Made by a program: the position numbers and the translations under genes
Shown: positions 1 to 11,500 of the stretch, piece after piece
Position numbering within the stretch: the first letter of the stretch is position 1
Layout of the letters: every line of letters begins with the position of its first letter
The notes under the pieces: generated by a model
What the model was told of the DNA's origin: nothing
What the model saw: only the letters and a program-made list of their open reading frames with translations
Databases searched by the model: none
Source of the DNA: Chlorops oryzae
Lineage: Eukaryota; Arthropoda; Insecta; Diptera; Chloropidae
DNA: 64,000 bases
Direction of reading: 5' to 3'
Assembly: GCA_020466095.1 (NCBI GenBank)
Contig: CM035807.1
Location: 25,760,982 to 25,824,981 of the forward strand

Positions 1-183
1 CCAAATTGGTCAAAAAGTACAAAAAGTTTCAACCCTGATATCATATTCACAACACTGGCATAGATCGTGATGGATATGGGTTTGCTAATTGATTGCGGAA
101 ACCAATATGCTTTAAGCAAAATTTTTTTTTAAATAGAGTTTGACAGTTCTTGCCTGGTCGCTACCACACTAAAAAAATTTTGC
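1..183. other. Unassigned AT-rich sequence
   Basis: No recognisable gene or element. It contains a run of T around 122-130 and ends next to the degenerate motif cluster that follows. Confidence 0.4.
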
Positions 184-414
184 GTCGTTGATTCTACGAT
201 AGCACGTCGTTGAATTTTCTACGACCAAAATCGTTGACCTTACGATAAATATCCTTGGATCTACGTCTTAAAAAAAGGCATCGTTGATTTTACGTCGTCC
301 CCTCGTTGATTCTACACCGGTCCGTCGCTAAAATCAACGACGCAGATATCGTTGATTATACGATATCTTGCAATTGGAGCTATTTCAATTAAAAATATCG
401 TTGATTCCACGTCG
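184..414. repeat. Cluster of a degenerate TCGTTGATTYTACG motif
   Basis: About eight variants of a 14-base word, consensus TCGTTGATTYTACG, lie within 230 bases: near 184, 208, 230, 281, 303, 350 and 399, plus one inverted copy near 330-345 reading TAAAATCAACGACG. Spacing is irregular (about 20-50 bases), so this is not a clean tandem array. The first copy and the inverted copy form a pair (TGCGTCGTTGATT against AATCAACGACGCA) about 165 bases apart, which allows a hairpin or a small foldback element. Several copies end in CGATA. The nature of the cluster is not established; it could be a MITE interior, a decayed satellite or a set of protein-binding sites. Confidence 0.55.
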
Positions 415-834
415 AATATCGAATTTTTGACTAGGGAATTTTTTGAGTGTAGCCTTAAGGTAGCCAAGAAAATATATAAAACAATATCTCTTTTATTATT
501 TGGTAAGGGTTCGAACTCTTACTGTTCGTGGTACTACGTTCGCTAGAGGAAACTATTGTGCCATATTCGAGGTTATTTTCATTCGAGGACTTGCATCACT
601 CCGGTTTTCATTTGGTAAGTTATTATCTCCCTTATGTGTCGTTTCAGATGACTTCCTTTAGCAGCGTTCTTCTTCTCTCATGAAAGAAAGCTGGAAATTT
701 TGATCTAACGTGAATCGAGGTTTCCTATTCCTTCACGCAGAATTTGCACTTCTCGTTCATGGGTCCCAAACGTGATTTGTGCCCCAATGCCCGATCTACT
801 CAGTCTTAAAATATACCTTCTTTTCTTCATTGAA
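415..834. other. Unassigned sequence upstream of the transposase remnant
   Basis: No recognisable coding frame. If the Tc1-like remnant downstream was once complete, its N-terminal DNA-binding part should lie here, but I could not recognise helix-turn-helix coding in any frame, so that half appears deleted or decayed beyond recognition. Confidence 0.35.
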
Positions 835-1425
835 TACTCCGGGAAGAATAGTGTTGCGCTTCTTTGGCCCACAGTAGACTCAAATCGTTTGGGAAGACTG
901 TTACTTTTATTTAAAAGTCAAAATTTAAAACATTTGGGTAGAATTAATTCAACTAGATATGGAGAAAAGCCAACAAATTTAATTCTTACTGTGAGACATG
1001 CTGGAGGAATTTTTGTCATTTGTGGGTGCATAGTAGAGGCTGAGTTAGAAATACCTTTATTGTCAAGAAGATGGACCAAATGATGTAATTAGATATCTTT
1101 AAATATAATTTGCTTCACAGTTTACTCAAATAATGACCGAAAACTAAAAAAGATTTCCTTTCAGTAAGATAATGGTCCCTAACACACGTCGTGTACTGAC
1201 CAGAAATGGCAATGTATAGCTTCCCGAAACCTTATCGAGCATACTTGGAGTCTGTTAGGAAAAAGCATTCAAAATCATCAAAAACCCTCCAAGGAGGTCC
1301 TTACTACCGCATCAAGGACTAAGTAGGTAGAAATGACCCATAAGGATACTGCTGTTTTGATCAAAGGCATCAGAAGACGTCTGAAAGTCATTATAGAAGC
1401 CAAAGGAGTCCCCACAATATATTAA
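835..1425 (+). pseudogene. Tc1-like DNA transposase remnant (C-terminal half, DD34E family)
   Basis: A single frame, broken by internal stops, carries the ordered landmarks of the catalytic half of a Tc1-type transposase. These are TVRHAGGIFVICGC (family form VKHGGGxxxVWGC) near 990-1030; FQ*DNGP*HTS (family FQQDNDPKHTS) at 1159-1191, holding the second catalytic Asp at 1168; NLIEHTW (family NPIEHLW) at 1228-1248, holding the catalytic Glu at 1237; and the C-terminal RRRLKVIIEAKGVPTIY followed by TAA at 1423-1425. All landmarks share one reading phase, so the decay here is by substitution. One in-frame loss of about 11 codons is inferred, because D and E are 23 rather than about 34 residues apart. 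The region of the first catalytic Asp is not clearly conserved. No active product is possible. The exact left limit is uncertain. Confidence 0.85.
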
Positions 1426-3597
1426 CTTCGCAGTTCGAATTCGTTTAATATGATAAGGCTTCAAGTGTGCGTCAACTTTTTTATTCAAATTTGTGTGGAC
1501 TTTTGTTCTTCTCTCCCTGGTTTCTTCAATTAAGGTGTTTTTGAAGAATATATATTTGTCTTTGGTAGAATCCCGAATTTTCTTATTTCATAAAAAAAAA
1601 TTACACTTTGGAGTCTTAATTCGGGAAAAAAGTAGTTTTGTTGAGAAGTTCGAGGTGTACGTAGACTTTTTGATTATATGAGACTTCGGCTAGGAATACA
1701 TTCGTTTATTGGCCCATATTGACGGATATCACGGTGCAAAGGCTTTCACTACATCACCATGTCTCTAAATATCGACTCTTTAATCTATCAGTAGGTTTAT
1801 ATAACAGAAAAAATTCGAGTAGTAAATCTTAAAACCAAAAAGGACCATTTTTCTTGCTAGCACCTTTTCTTCCAAACGCCACGTCTGCTTTCTCAATTCA
1901 AAGCTATCAACTTACCACAAATCTTGTCATTTTCGATGTCCTCAATCTTTGCTCAAAAAATTTACATTCCGCTAAATCAACAATATTTAAAAATGCACAA
2001 AAGCACAAAATTAAATAAGCTCAAGGTACGCTTGAGCAGGAAAAAAAAAGTCTCTCAGAGTTACGTCGAATGGAAGAAATCCGGCTAAGGACACTAAGAG
2101 AAAAAAATAAAAATAAAAAACCCGACAACTCCATGGAATGCATTTAACTTGAATGACTCTTTAATCCTTATAAGGATCTTAACTTAAATGCCTTGCTACT
2201 TATTTGCGTCAGAAAAGAACCTTCAGCATTCAGGCACGGCACGTCGTCAATGCTTCACGACCACGTCTGAAAGATGTCGTCATCCTGTAAGAACATCTTG
2301 TACGGCGTCTTCGATTTTGACTTGACTCCGACTCAGTGTATCGTCGTAGCGTCTTTGCTGCTTTTTCCAACCCTCTCCGCTCTCCCCCATCGACCATTCC
2401 ATATTCCCATGCAAAGTACAAGAGAAGTACTTTTCTTTAGCTATCATACTTTTCGCATTTCCTTTCTTTTTCAACTTGCCAAATTGAACGTATTCTTGAA
2501 ATTTATTTACCTTGCGCCTTCGCCTTGTGAAGAGGAAAAGCTCTCTCTCCCTCTCCTCTCTCTCTCTCTCATGCATTCGCTCCAGCTGCTGCTTGTCTAG
2601 CTACCGGGCCTTCCGGTCGTCTGCCTGCCAGCTCTGCTCAGCCACGGTGCTTACTTCACTTACACTTCTTGCAGTTTAAATACATTTTATGCGCTCGTGA
2701 GTTTTCGCTCAAGGATATTTACTCCTTGAAAATATGTTTACTTGTGTTGTGCATATTTTAATTGTTACGTTTGTTTGGTTTGTTTGACTTGCGACTCTTG
2801 TCTTGTTGGGTTTTGTGCTCGATTTCTCTCTCGTGCATGTTCCCAATTCGGGATACCTTGGAACGGATGTTCGTTTTGGTTTTCTTCCATTTTTTTCTTT
2901 TCTTATCCTTTTCCTGTTTGGATGTTTGCTTAGTTCTTGCTGCTGTCTTCCGTTTGCAAAGGTATGCAAATTTAAAGAAGAAGTTAAGGATTTTAATTAA
3001 ATTTTCGAAAATCAAAAGAAAGCTTTCTTCAGGTTTATTAAGAAACATGGAAGGTGTCCACGTTAGCCATAAGGATCTGGAATTACCCGAACTTCTGTGA
3101 TGGAAGGTACAGTTGTAAGAATCAAAGGAGCTCTAATTGATTTCTGTCTTTGGGGTGCAAGTTTTTCCCTCTTTCCGGTAGTGAAAAGCTTAGGGCAAAA
3201 ATTTACTCATCATCATCATCATCATTGTCTAAATCAGCCCAGTTCGGGCCTTCACCGTCTCGAGTAGTAATCTCCATTTGCTTCTATCTTCCACTACCGA
3301 CCACCAGTTGTTCACAATATTACTTCCATCTTCCATCGGTCTATCTCATTTGGGGTCTACCTCTTCTTTTTCTCCAAGGACTGCAATTTTCTTAAAGATA
3401 TTTTTTAGAGTACTACCTTCGCCAGTACAGATTACTCTGCAGATTACTGCTCATCGCAGGCGGGATAGTTTTATATCCGATATTATGTCAGCTTCACCGT
3501 ATAAAAAGTATATTACTTATTGCTACAATTTAAGCTGTATATCGGTTCTTCGATAAATATCGACAGATCTAGATAAAAGACTTAGTTTATAGATTAA
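1426..3597. other. Unassigned non-coding DNA
   Basis: Open frames of 60-110 codons here overlap on both strands and are Phe/Leu/Ser-rich, as expected from T-rich DNA, so I do not call them genes. Low-complexity pieces are a CT-rich run at about 2540-2571 and a (TCA)n run at about 3206-3226. No inverted-repeat ends with a target duplication were found. Confidence 0.4.
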
Positions 3598-3707
3598 GTC
3601 CGTATTAAGATTATGCGACTTTTTTTTGCGATCTCTCGCAGTTTTTGTTTGAGGTATACATCTCTCTCGAGCTGCCGCCACAAACGTCGCCTAATCTAAA
3701 TACGGAC
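3598..3707. mobile_element. 110-bp MITE with TAA target duplication (PIF/Harbinger-type)
   Basis: The ends are imperfect inverted repeats of 22 bases: the left begins GTCCGTATTAAGATTATG and the reverse complement of the right begins GTCCGTATTTAGATTAGG (20 of 22 match). TAA stands on both sides (3595-3597 and 3708-3710), as a 3-bp target duplication. A TWA-type 3-bp duplication is characteristic of PIF/Harbinger elements, but the TIR itself is not one I can assign to a named family. No coding capacity. Confidence 0.7.
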
Positions 3708-4343
3708 TAAGCCATTTCGAAAGCTACCAAAAACCCTCAAATCACGACGCGTGTCATGTAGAGCGAATAAGAAAGAATCGAAAATGGGCCGTTTATCGAT
3801 ATATCCATTGGTGTGTGAATACAATTCCTCTGACATAATCTAAAAGGATCAAAGTAAACTCATGTCGTCAATCACATTAAATTCCTTTAATATATATCGA
3901 AAGATTTTGAAATCAATCAACTAAAAAATATCGATAAAAGTTGTTTTCACTTATTCTTTTAGTATATCGAAATATGTTATTCGGTTGGGTTTTAAAATTC
4001 TTACATTCATTCAGTAATCATTTCCGCAAGCAATCTCTCCTCAACATTTTCTACTCTTCTCTTTTTAAACATTCCATTTTCCATGCACAACTTAAGACCA
4101 TAAGACGAAATAAATTCCGCTTATCCTTAAAAAAATCGAAAACAAATTATTACTTATGTATGTATGTATAAAAAATATTGCTCGACGATCGGTTTGTTAC
4201 TTTGCCACAATTTGTTTGTGCAAGGATTTTCGTCGGGTCCTTGGTCTGTTCTACGCGTTGTTGCGTCCAATAAACACCTCATCTTCCGTTTGAATTGAAC
4301 CTTCGATTGCAATTGCAATAACCTTCTGTGCAAAGTCACTGAG

Positions 4344-4450
4344 GCAGCGCGCGAAGCAGCAAGTCAGCCAGCTAACCAGCCAACCATCCAGTCAGCCACT
4401 CAGCCCAGCCAGTCAGCCCAGTCAAGCCAAGCCAAGCAAATCAAGTCAAA
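4344..4450 (+). repeat. CAGCC/AAGTCAGC-rich low-complexity stretch
   Basis: Repeated CAGCCAGT, CAACCAGC and AAGCCAAGTCAA words form an imperfect short-period array. It resembles degenerate microsatellite DNA and has no coding signal. Confidence 0.7.
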
Positions 4451-6118
4451 GCGCTAAGTCGCCTTAATGGCCAATAAAAGGAAAATGTTGTCACTTTGGC
4501 ATTCTCGCTGCTGTGTGTAAATTTCCATTGCTCAGGATAATCCTTTACTGATGTCAAAATACGTGTGAAGTCAAAAAAAAAAAAAAATCAGGGAGAAAAG
4601 AGTGGAAAACGGCAATTCTCGTCTAAAAGCTTTGGATTGAGTCTATCCAAGGTTTGAGATAGGGATTTTGATTTTTTATATGACTTTTTCTTCCTTGTAG
4701 CCACCGTTGGGGCATCAATATTTGTTTCCTGCTCAAAGTCATATATTGTCATTGAACGGGAAAACGTGAAAAGATTTTCTCCGTTTTTACAATTTAAAAG
4801 GATCCTGTAACAAATTTCCATTTTATTGCAATTGAATCAAGGGGGAGAAAATCTATTAACGAAATCCTTTTTTTATCCCCAAAGCATTTTAGAACTGTCG
4901 TCTTTAAGTTTATGTTTTGAGTTCAAAAATTGTGACTTTTTTTTTTAAATCTATGGTTTCCCTTTCATACCCAGAAGCAATTGGATATATTGGATATTTC
5001 TGGCCAATTCAATACCTCTGACAGGAATTTCTACCAAAATTCTGGATCTATCATCTTCATATATAGAGCTAAGTTATATGTGGAAGAAGTGGGGATGTGT
5101 TAAGCTCGTAGAGAAGGGGTCCAAAAAGGAGACAAAATGTATGAGAAATTAATTACAAAGCAAGGACATTGTCTTTTTTACGAGGAATTCTCGAGGTCGT
5201 ATCATTAACTCCAAATAATCCTTAAAGGGCGCCCAAACTTTCTGGAAGGTCTGAGTATTTGACTACTTACTTTTTTTTTCATTCCCTTTTTCGTCAAACT
5301 CAAAGGAGCCACGAAGAAACAATTTCCTTCGGCTTGGAAATTCTCCTCTACAGGGTTGGCCTTGGCATACTCCTTTGGACGGTTAGAATTTTTTGGCTAA
5401 TGGAACATCAAGCTCTTAGAAGGGTTTATCATATGTCCTTGCTATCATAGAGTAGAGCAGGAGTATAAGAATTTAAATTTCCGAAGCTTACGAGCCAGGT
5501 TTTCATTAGGGAGCCTTCCCAAAGCTTTGAAAATATTACGAAGAATTTTAACGCCTTTATCATGTAGTTGGATGATGCAATTCTATTGCTAGGGGAGTTC
5601 ACCCTGTCAATGCCCGCTTCTTAGATAAAATTCGTAGATTCTAAGTCCTACAAGTCCTATGGAGATCCTCAAAACAATCTTCAAATGATACTACTTATTA
5701 ACAGCTTAAAGTTCTCTTAACTTTCTAACTTCTACAAAAAGGAATTGAAGGTCCTAGCTAGTTCCATTAACATCTTCCATTGAATCACGCATAATTGTGT
5801 ACCTTTATTATCCTCCTTTAACCATCCTTTCTTCGATTTATAATATTCTCGTGAAAAAGTCTGAGGAAATGATAAATTATTTTCGTAGGAAAATTCCTAG
5901 TATGCCTGCGGTAGCACAAAAATCCTTTCAATTGCGTATGTGACATTGTCTACGCTTCGCGTTCTACCACAGCTCCACACATAAATACCTTTCCGACTCG
6001 AGAGCGTTGAACGAAAGTGGATTTTAAGAATAACTTCTCATCGTGTGAAGGAAATAAATGTAAATCGTTTTTCGTGAGATTTATTGTGTGGAATCGGGTT
6101 AACCACGTCGACGTTCTG

Positions 6119-6210
6119 TGCACATCATCAGCATCAGCGTTAGCATCAGTGTCAGCTTCAGGAGCAGGAACCAGAAGCAGTAGCAGAAGCCAGCAGCAGC
6201 AGAATCAGGA
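6119..6210 (+). repeat. AGC/ATCAGC trinucleotide-rich stretch
   Basis: Imperfect repeats of CATCAGC, then AGCAG/AGAAGC units ending in a short (CAG)n. One frame reads as a Ser/Ala- then Gln-rich peptide inside a 66-codon open frame. Such a bias can occur in real fly proteins, but there is no conserved sequence beside it, so this is listed as simple repeat only. Confidence 0.6.
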
Positions 6211-6421
6211 AGTCTAAAGGATTTTCTCACATTTGGGCTTAAAATAAGGTGACGTTTTTGTTGAAATAAAAGAAAATGAATTCCTTGTTTGCGTCGAAAT
6301 CGTTACTCATTTTCACTTGATCTAGCGAAAATATATGATAAATGTGCGCAACGAATTGCTTTGGCAAGGACTCGTTGAGAGAGCTTACGTGAGTTTCATC
6401 TTCGAATGAAGGACCTATGTG

Positions 6422-6450
6422 CATGTGTGTGTGTGTGTCTGTGTGTAGGT
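6422..6450 (+). repeat. (TG)n microsatellite
   Basis: Interrupted TG dinucleotide run. Confidence 0.85.
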
Positions 6451-6809
6451 GTAAACGCCATTATTGTCTTTGTTCCAGTGGGAAAATATGAGTAGACATT
6501 AATATTAATTTTCAATTTACCACAAGACATTTCAAATTTAAGTTATGTCAAGCATGTAGAATGTGACAGGATAAGAATCCTTGTAGACGTCGACTAGCGT
6601 ATTAAGAATTTAAATATAAATTTAAATATTGGAGCTATTGTAATTTTTTTTTGGTTTTGGTCCTGCTCGTATATTCGGACGAACTTTATGTCGCCGGCCA
6701 CAACTCACCGCAAAGGTTTCGTATGTAATCCTTGAAATTAATTTCCTGGAAAATTTTGCAATTAATCTGAGTTGAAATGTTTACGAAAGGACATAATAAA
6801 ATTCAAAAG

Positions 6810-6848
6810 CACACACGCACACATACATGTATGTGTATGTTTGTGTGG
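6810..6848. repeat. CA-to-TG palindromic microsatellite
   Basis: A CA-rich run passes through ACATGT into a TG-rich run, making a near-perfect inverted repeat about 38 bases long that could form a hairpin. Confidence 0.75.
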
Positions 6849-8765
6849 AGATACACGTAATTTGCCCACATATGCCGGACATTTGAATTAATTTTTGGAA
6901 TGAATTCAAATGAATGCACACGAACGCTGTCGTAAAAGGGATCAACTCCAACTCTTAGGTCCTTTTAACACCTCACGCAACAATTTTGCGGTTCACAATG
7001 AGAAAAAGTTGAGATCATATTAGATGAAGTCATGGAGAAAGGCCGAATTGACACTGTAAAGATAAATTATTTCAAGCATACATCATATTATTTTCAAAGT
7101 GAGAGGATCAAAAAATTTAAGGAAAAATGAAACTGTCCCATAAAAGGATATACCATATAATGACCCATAGTATAGAGAGATCTAATGAAATTTTACACTT
7201 TATGGTTGAAGAAATAATCAATTCTTCTATTTCTACTTTTTCTTGAAAGTTTTTCCGTTGTTTCGTGTATATTTTCTCTCAGTGTAGGAAGGAATAAAAA
7301 TATTTTCCATATGCCTTGCCTTTCTACACAAAATAAGACTTCAAAATCCTTCGAAAACATCCTCTCAAGTTACCTTAAAAAACAAAAAATAATAAAAAAA
7401 AACCCTGTTTAACGCCTTTTTACCATATGGACTCGTAGCGTAGGACTCCCGAAAAAACCCACGTCCACCAGTACACAAAATGTGACCTCAAAAATACCTA
7501 ATGGCTGGCTGGTCTGTTGACTGCTGTCCGATTTACGTACGACCCCAGAGTTGCCCATTTCAACAGCAACATTATTATTTCAAATAAAAGCGCATTATGC
7601 TGGATTATCAACTCCGAAAAAGGTACGAATTCGGGCTTAAGAATTCCATGAATCTCCACCGAGTGGCCGAGCCTTGAATGCTGTGTGTCCCATTTGCGTA
7701 ACGCTGCACTGGCCCGGCGCGGCGCGGCATGCCCAGCCATCTCGGTTCAGTTCGCTCAGTTCAGTTAATGAATGCGTGCTTCCGCATGTCTCTGTCGTTG
7801 TAGGTTTTTTTTTGTGCACTCGTTCCTTAGGAGCTATCGTAGTAGAAGTGGTAGCTATTATCCTGCATATCCTTTTGGATTATCAAATGAACTTTTATGC
7901 AATTAAATGTTGTGCAAAGTTTCTGCGCCTTGCAATTAAGGTAGTTGAAAAATTAAATGTGAAAAGTAAGCTTTTTTGGTTTTACCCCACAGCTACTCTG
8001 GTTATTGGGGAGAGTGCCTTGCTTTATTTGGCGCCAGTTTTCAATAAGGGTGAGTAAAGGTCAATTTGGTGGTTTTGGAGAATCTCTTTTTGCATGTTTT
8101 TTATTTCTTTCTTTTTGTTGAGAAATGTGCGAGAATTTAATTAGTGAAAGGATTTACAAATGTGATAAGTAATGAGGAGACTGATTTCATTTCGGCTTTC
8201 AGGTTGAGTTGGGGGAATATTAAAGCCTGAATGTCCGTGGCGCACCATTTCCATTAATTCGTCTGCATAGATTCCATTTATAAATTCAAGCGAAACTATC
8301 AATTTTTAAGAATTTTCTCGTAGATAACAATTACACGCATTTTGCACAATTTGATCCAAGTGTTTCGGACAAGTTAACACAAAATTTTCACTCGAGTCGA
8401 GGTGACTTTCGCAGCGTATCCGGTTGACATCAATTCTACAAAATGCTGGCAGTAAGATTTTGTAATGCTCAGAGCTACTCGAGTGCAAAATCTAAACAAC
8501 AGAAACAGAAATGCAGCAGACTTTGTCTCGAGTTGAACCTTTTTGAAGGCACTTTATCCACCTTTACGAGAACTGATAGCATCGACAAATGTTACATTTG
8601 TCACAAAGCTACAAAGGCTACTTCGAATTGTTACAGTGGGTTGATTTGCCTTGAATGTGTCATGTTCAGAAGACCTCGTAATGGTTTAACAGTGGCGGAG
8701 TTTGAAGACGTTAGTTTGTTCGGGTCGAATCTCGTTAGAAGCCATGGCAAGAGATCATTTTAGAA

Positions 8766-8995
8766 TGAAAGAAATTTTAACTTCAATGTGATAGTGTTTG
8801 CTGTGATAGTTCTTGTTTCCCAACCTCCTTTAAATGACAAGCTCAACTTAGACCATTATACATCTAATGTTAGAGGGTCTTAAGGATAGCTAGTAATATC
8901 AGACATCTTTAGAGGCTATGGCCACAAATGTCTTTTGAGTTGAAGAACATTTTAACTCGCTGTGATAGTTTTCGCTGTGATGATTTCCCATCGCG
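8766..8995 (+). repeat. Imperfect local duplication
   Basis: A stretch beginning near 8766 (GAAATTTTAACTTC, then TGTGATAGT twice with GCTGTGAT between) recurs near 8945 (GAACATTTTAACTCGC, then TGTGATAGTTTTCGCTGTGAT). The offset is about 178 bases and the similarity is partial, consistent with an old tandem duplication. Confidence 0.5.
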
Positions 8996-11227
8996 AACTT
9001 CTTGGACAGCTCAGACCCCAGAAAAAAGCTACTCCGCTTAATTCGATGAAGGACGAAGTGTTTAAGCTTTATCGTCCTTCTTTATCACATTGAGTGGACG
9101 CCAACTGCCGAACAAGTCATGAAGAAGTCTAAAAATCACTTCGTGCGAATTACAAATCTTCACATTGCGCCGTTAAAAATTTAATTCGCAAACTTCTTCG
9201 TCGCTTCTGTGTCTTTTTTTTTGTTGTAAAATAACGGCCTCTTGCCTTGAGAAAAAATATTTTTTTTCTTTTTAGTATCAAATGTCATCGCCTAATGTGA
9301 AATCATTTCGCCAAAAAAATTAAAATGACCAAACTTTCCTCCGAATGTGTCTCGTATTCCAATAACACTTTAGGCCGTAAAATGGCGCCGAGCTGTGACA
9401 CTTCTTTCGCCGCTAGAAAGTAATAAAACGTTTTATTTTATAGTTCCTTTAGATTTTCTAAAAACAAATAAAAATTCATTGTTTTTTTTTTAACTCACAC
9501 TCGTCCTGGCTTAGGTGCATCGTCGCATCATAGCGCCATCGTCGCGCAGAAGAGTTCTTTGCGAAGCGCTCACCCAAATTTGCTTAGTTCGTTTGCTTAT
9601 AAATAAATTTTATTTTATCTGTTCGATCAGCGCTCATATTTATAATATAGTAGGAACAATATTTTAACAAAACAATAAAGGAGCTGGGTGTTGATTTATA
9701 TGTCTGCGTTGTCGCTGCCATCAACAGTCGCTGCATCATTGGCCGCGGCGTCTTTGTCATCGTGGCACAATGAACTCCGAGCTCTGTCTCTCGGATTTCC
9801 AGTCTGCTGCAGCAGTACCATCCCCACATTCATGTTCGTTGACAGCGTACTTTGCAAGTGCATTTTCCACCGACATAATTCATTTCCGTTCATTGTTCGA
9901 GTGCATTAAAAAATTTCGAACCTGGAAAAAATCGGAAAATATATTTACTTTAGTCCTATTTTTTTTTTTTTTTTAAGTACGAGTGAATAAATGAAATTTT
10001 TTATTACGAAGGTGATGCTATGATGTGTAAAGCCATGAAGGGTGGGTCGTATGGTCTTAGGAAGTATAGATCGATTAAATAGGTCCCCAAAGATTGGACC
10101 CCGATAAGTTAAAAAATGGCTTCAAGTTCCAGCTTTCTATGTTATCCCTGTACATTTTGACGATTATCGAAAATTCTTGTAGACCAAAGGGTCCTAGGCT
10201 TCTTAAAGATGGCATTGGTTTCAACTTAAGTCTTTAATATGGACTTAGAATATTGAAAATTATTCTTTTATTTTGAGATTTTCGAAAAGCTTTGAGCTTC
10301 CTCTTAAGAAAATTATCATCACAATCATTTCATTCTATTTATTGATCAACCCACGCATTTATTTTTACTAGTGCATGAAAAAAATCTCTTCAACAATGCA
10401 GGTAAATATGAAGTGTGAAAATTCATGAAAAAAAATGCATTTTTATTCCCAATAGAACAATACATGACTCTCCTTTTTAGCCCATTCTCCCTCTTGAGCT
10501 CAGTGAATGCGGAAAAAATGAGCAATGACCAGAACAAAAATCAAATAAATATACATATATACATAAAAAGCTGCATTTAAAAACGTAAAAACGAAATTGA
10601 CGTCAATTGAAAATAAAGTTCACAATTCATTGAGCATTGAGCATGTGGCCAAGTGCCCAAGTGCCACATTCCTCCGGCTCCAAAAAAGCAAATATATGAT
10701 GAAAAAACCTGAAAAATCCTGCCTACCGCGTACAGACACCCCGCCGCCATCGATATGAAGTCGCCCTGCAACTTTTGTTCCTCTGTGGCATGTCGGATCG
10801 AGCCGAAGCAATACCGCAATCATTTTTCAAAAGCGCAATCACAAATCCCGCGTGTATTGCAGCTGGAAATGGAAAACAATAACAACAACAACACCAAAGC
10901 AAAAAAAAAACAATTTTTTTTAAATAAAATATTTTACAAAAAAAATAAGCAACTAAAAAAAAATTAAATCTAGAGCCTCCTTTTTCTGCAGAGGTACTAA
11001 AACAAAGAACCAAATGCCCACGGGTTGTCCAAGCCAACAGCACTCGGCATGGTTCGACGCCGGAAATGTTTCAAGTACCTACAACGATTGCGTTCGTTCG
11101 TGTGCGTTTGTGAGAGAATTTTCCTTTCTCTTTTTGCGGGACATCATATTTTATTTTACGCAGCACACCACTCAATATTGAAATTCAAGTGCACTGCCGA
11201 AATCGGTTGCGTGTCAATTTTTTTTTT

Positions 11228-11500
11228 TTTTTTTGTATAAATTCGACTGATCGAAAAGTGGTGCCGCGCAATTCGCTTCACCGAAACAATCGAGTGAACT
11301 TCCGGTGGTCGTTCGGCTGCTGCAATGGCGTCCGAATAGGCGCGCTGGACGAGCGGTGCGGTGTGAGTGTGTGCGAGCAGGAAATTCACCAACGAGGAGC
11401 GACCAGCGTATTGTACTGCGGTTTTGCTTTTTAAATGCTCATCGCTGGTTCAGTGCACATCGATAGCTTCACCGGCGAAACTGCAACAGGATGACTTGGC
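11228..11500 (+). promoter_or_regulatory. Possible core promoter and GC-rich leader (speculative)
   Basis: After a T run, TATAAA stands at 11236-11241, and the next ~250 bases are clearly GC-richer than the surroundings and rich in CG dinucleotides. This combination resembles a TATA-type insect promoter with a transcribed leader. I could not identify a canonical initiator at the expected distance, and the first ATG (near 11325) opens only a 4-codon frame. It may equally be a chance TATA in AT-rich DNA beside an enhancer. Confidence 0.2.

Larger units (their letters stand above)
3708..7640. other. Unassigned non-coding DNA with microsatellites
   Basis: No gene recognised. It holds simple-sequence stretches described separately (CAGCC-rich at 4.34-4.45 kb, AGC-rich at 6.12-6.21 kb, TG at 6.42 kb, CA/TG palindrome at 6.81 kb) and several A or T runs. 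Open frames are below 80 codons and show no recognisable motif. Confidence 0.4.

Noticed and set aside
8440..8765. Nuclear receptor DNA-binding domain
   Set aside because: Only a loose first-finger-like pattern; wrong spacing and no second finger, so not annotated as a gene.
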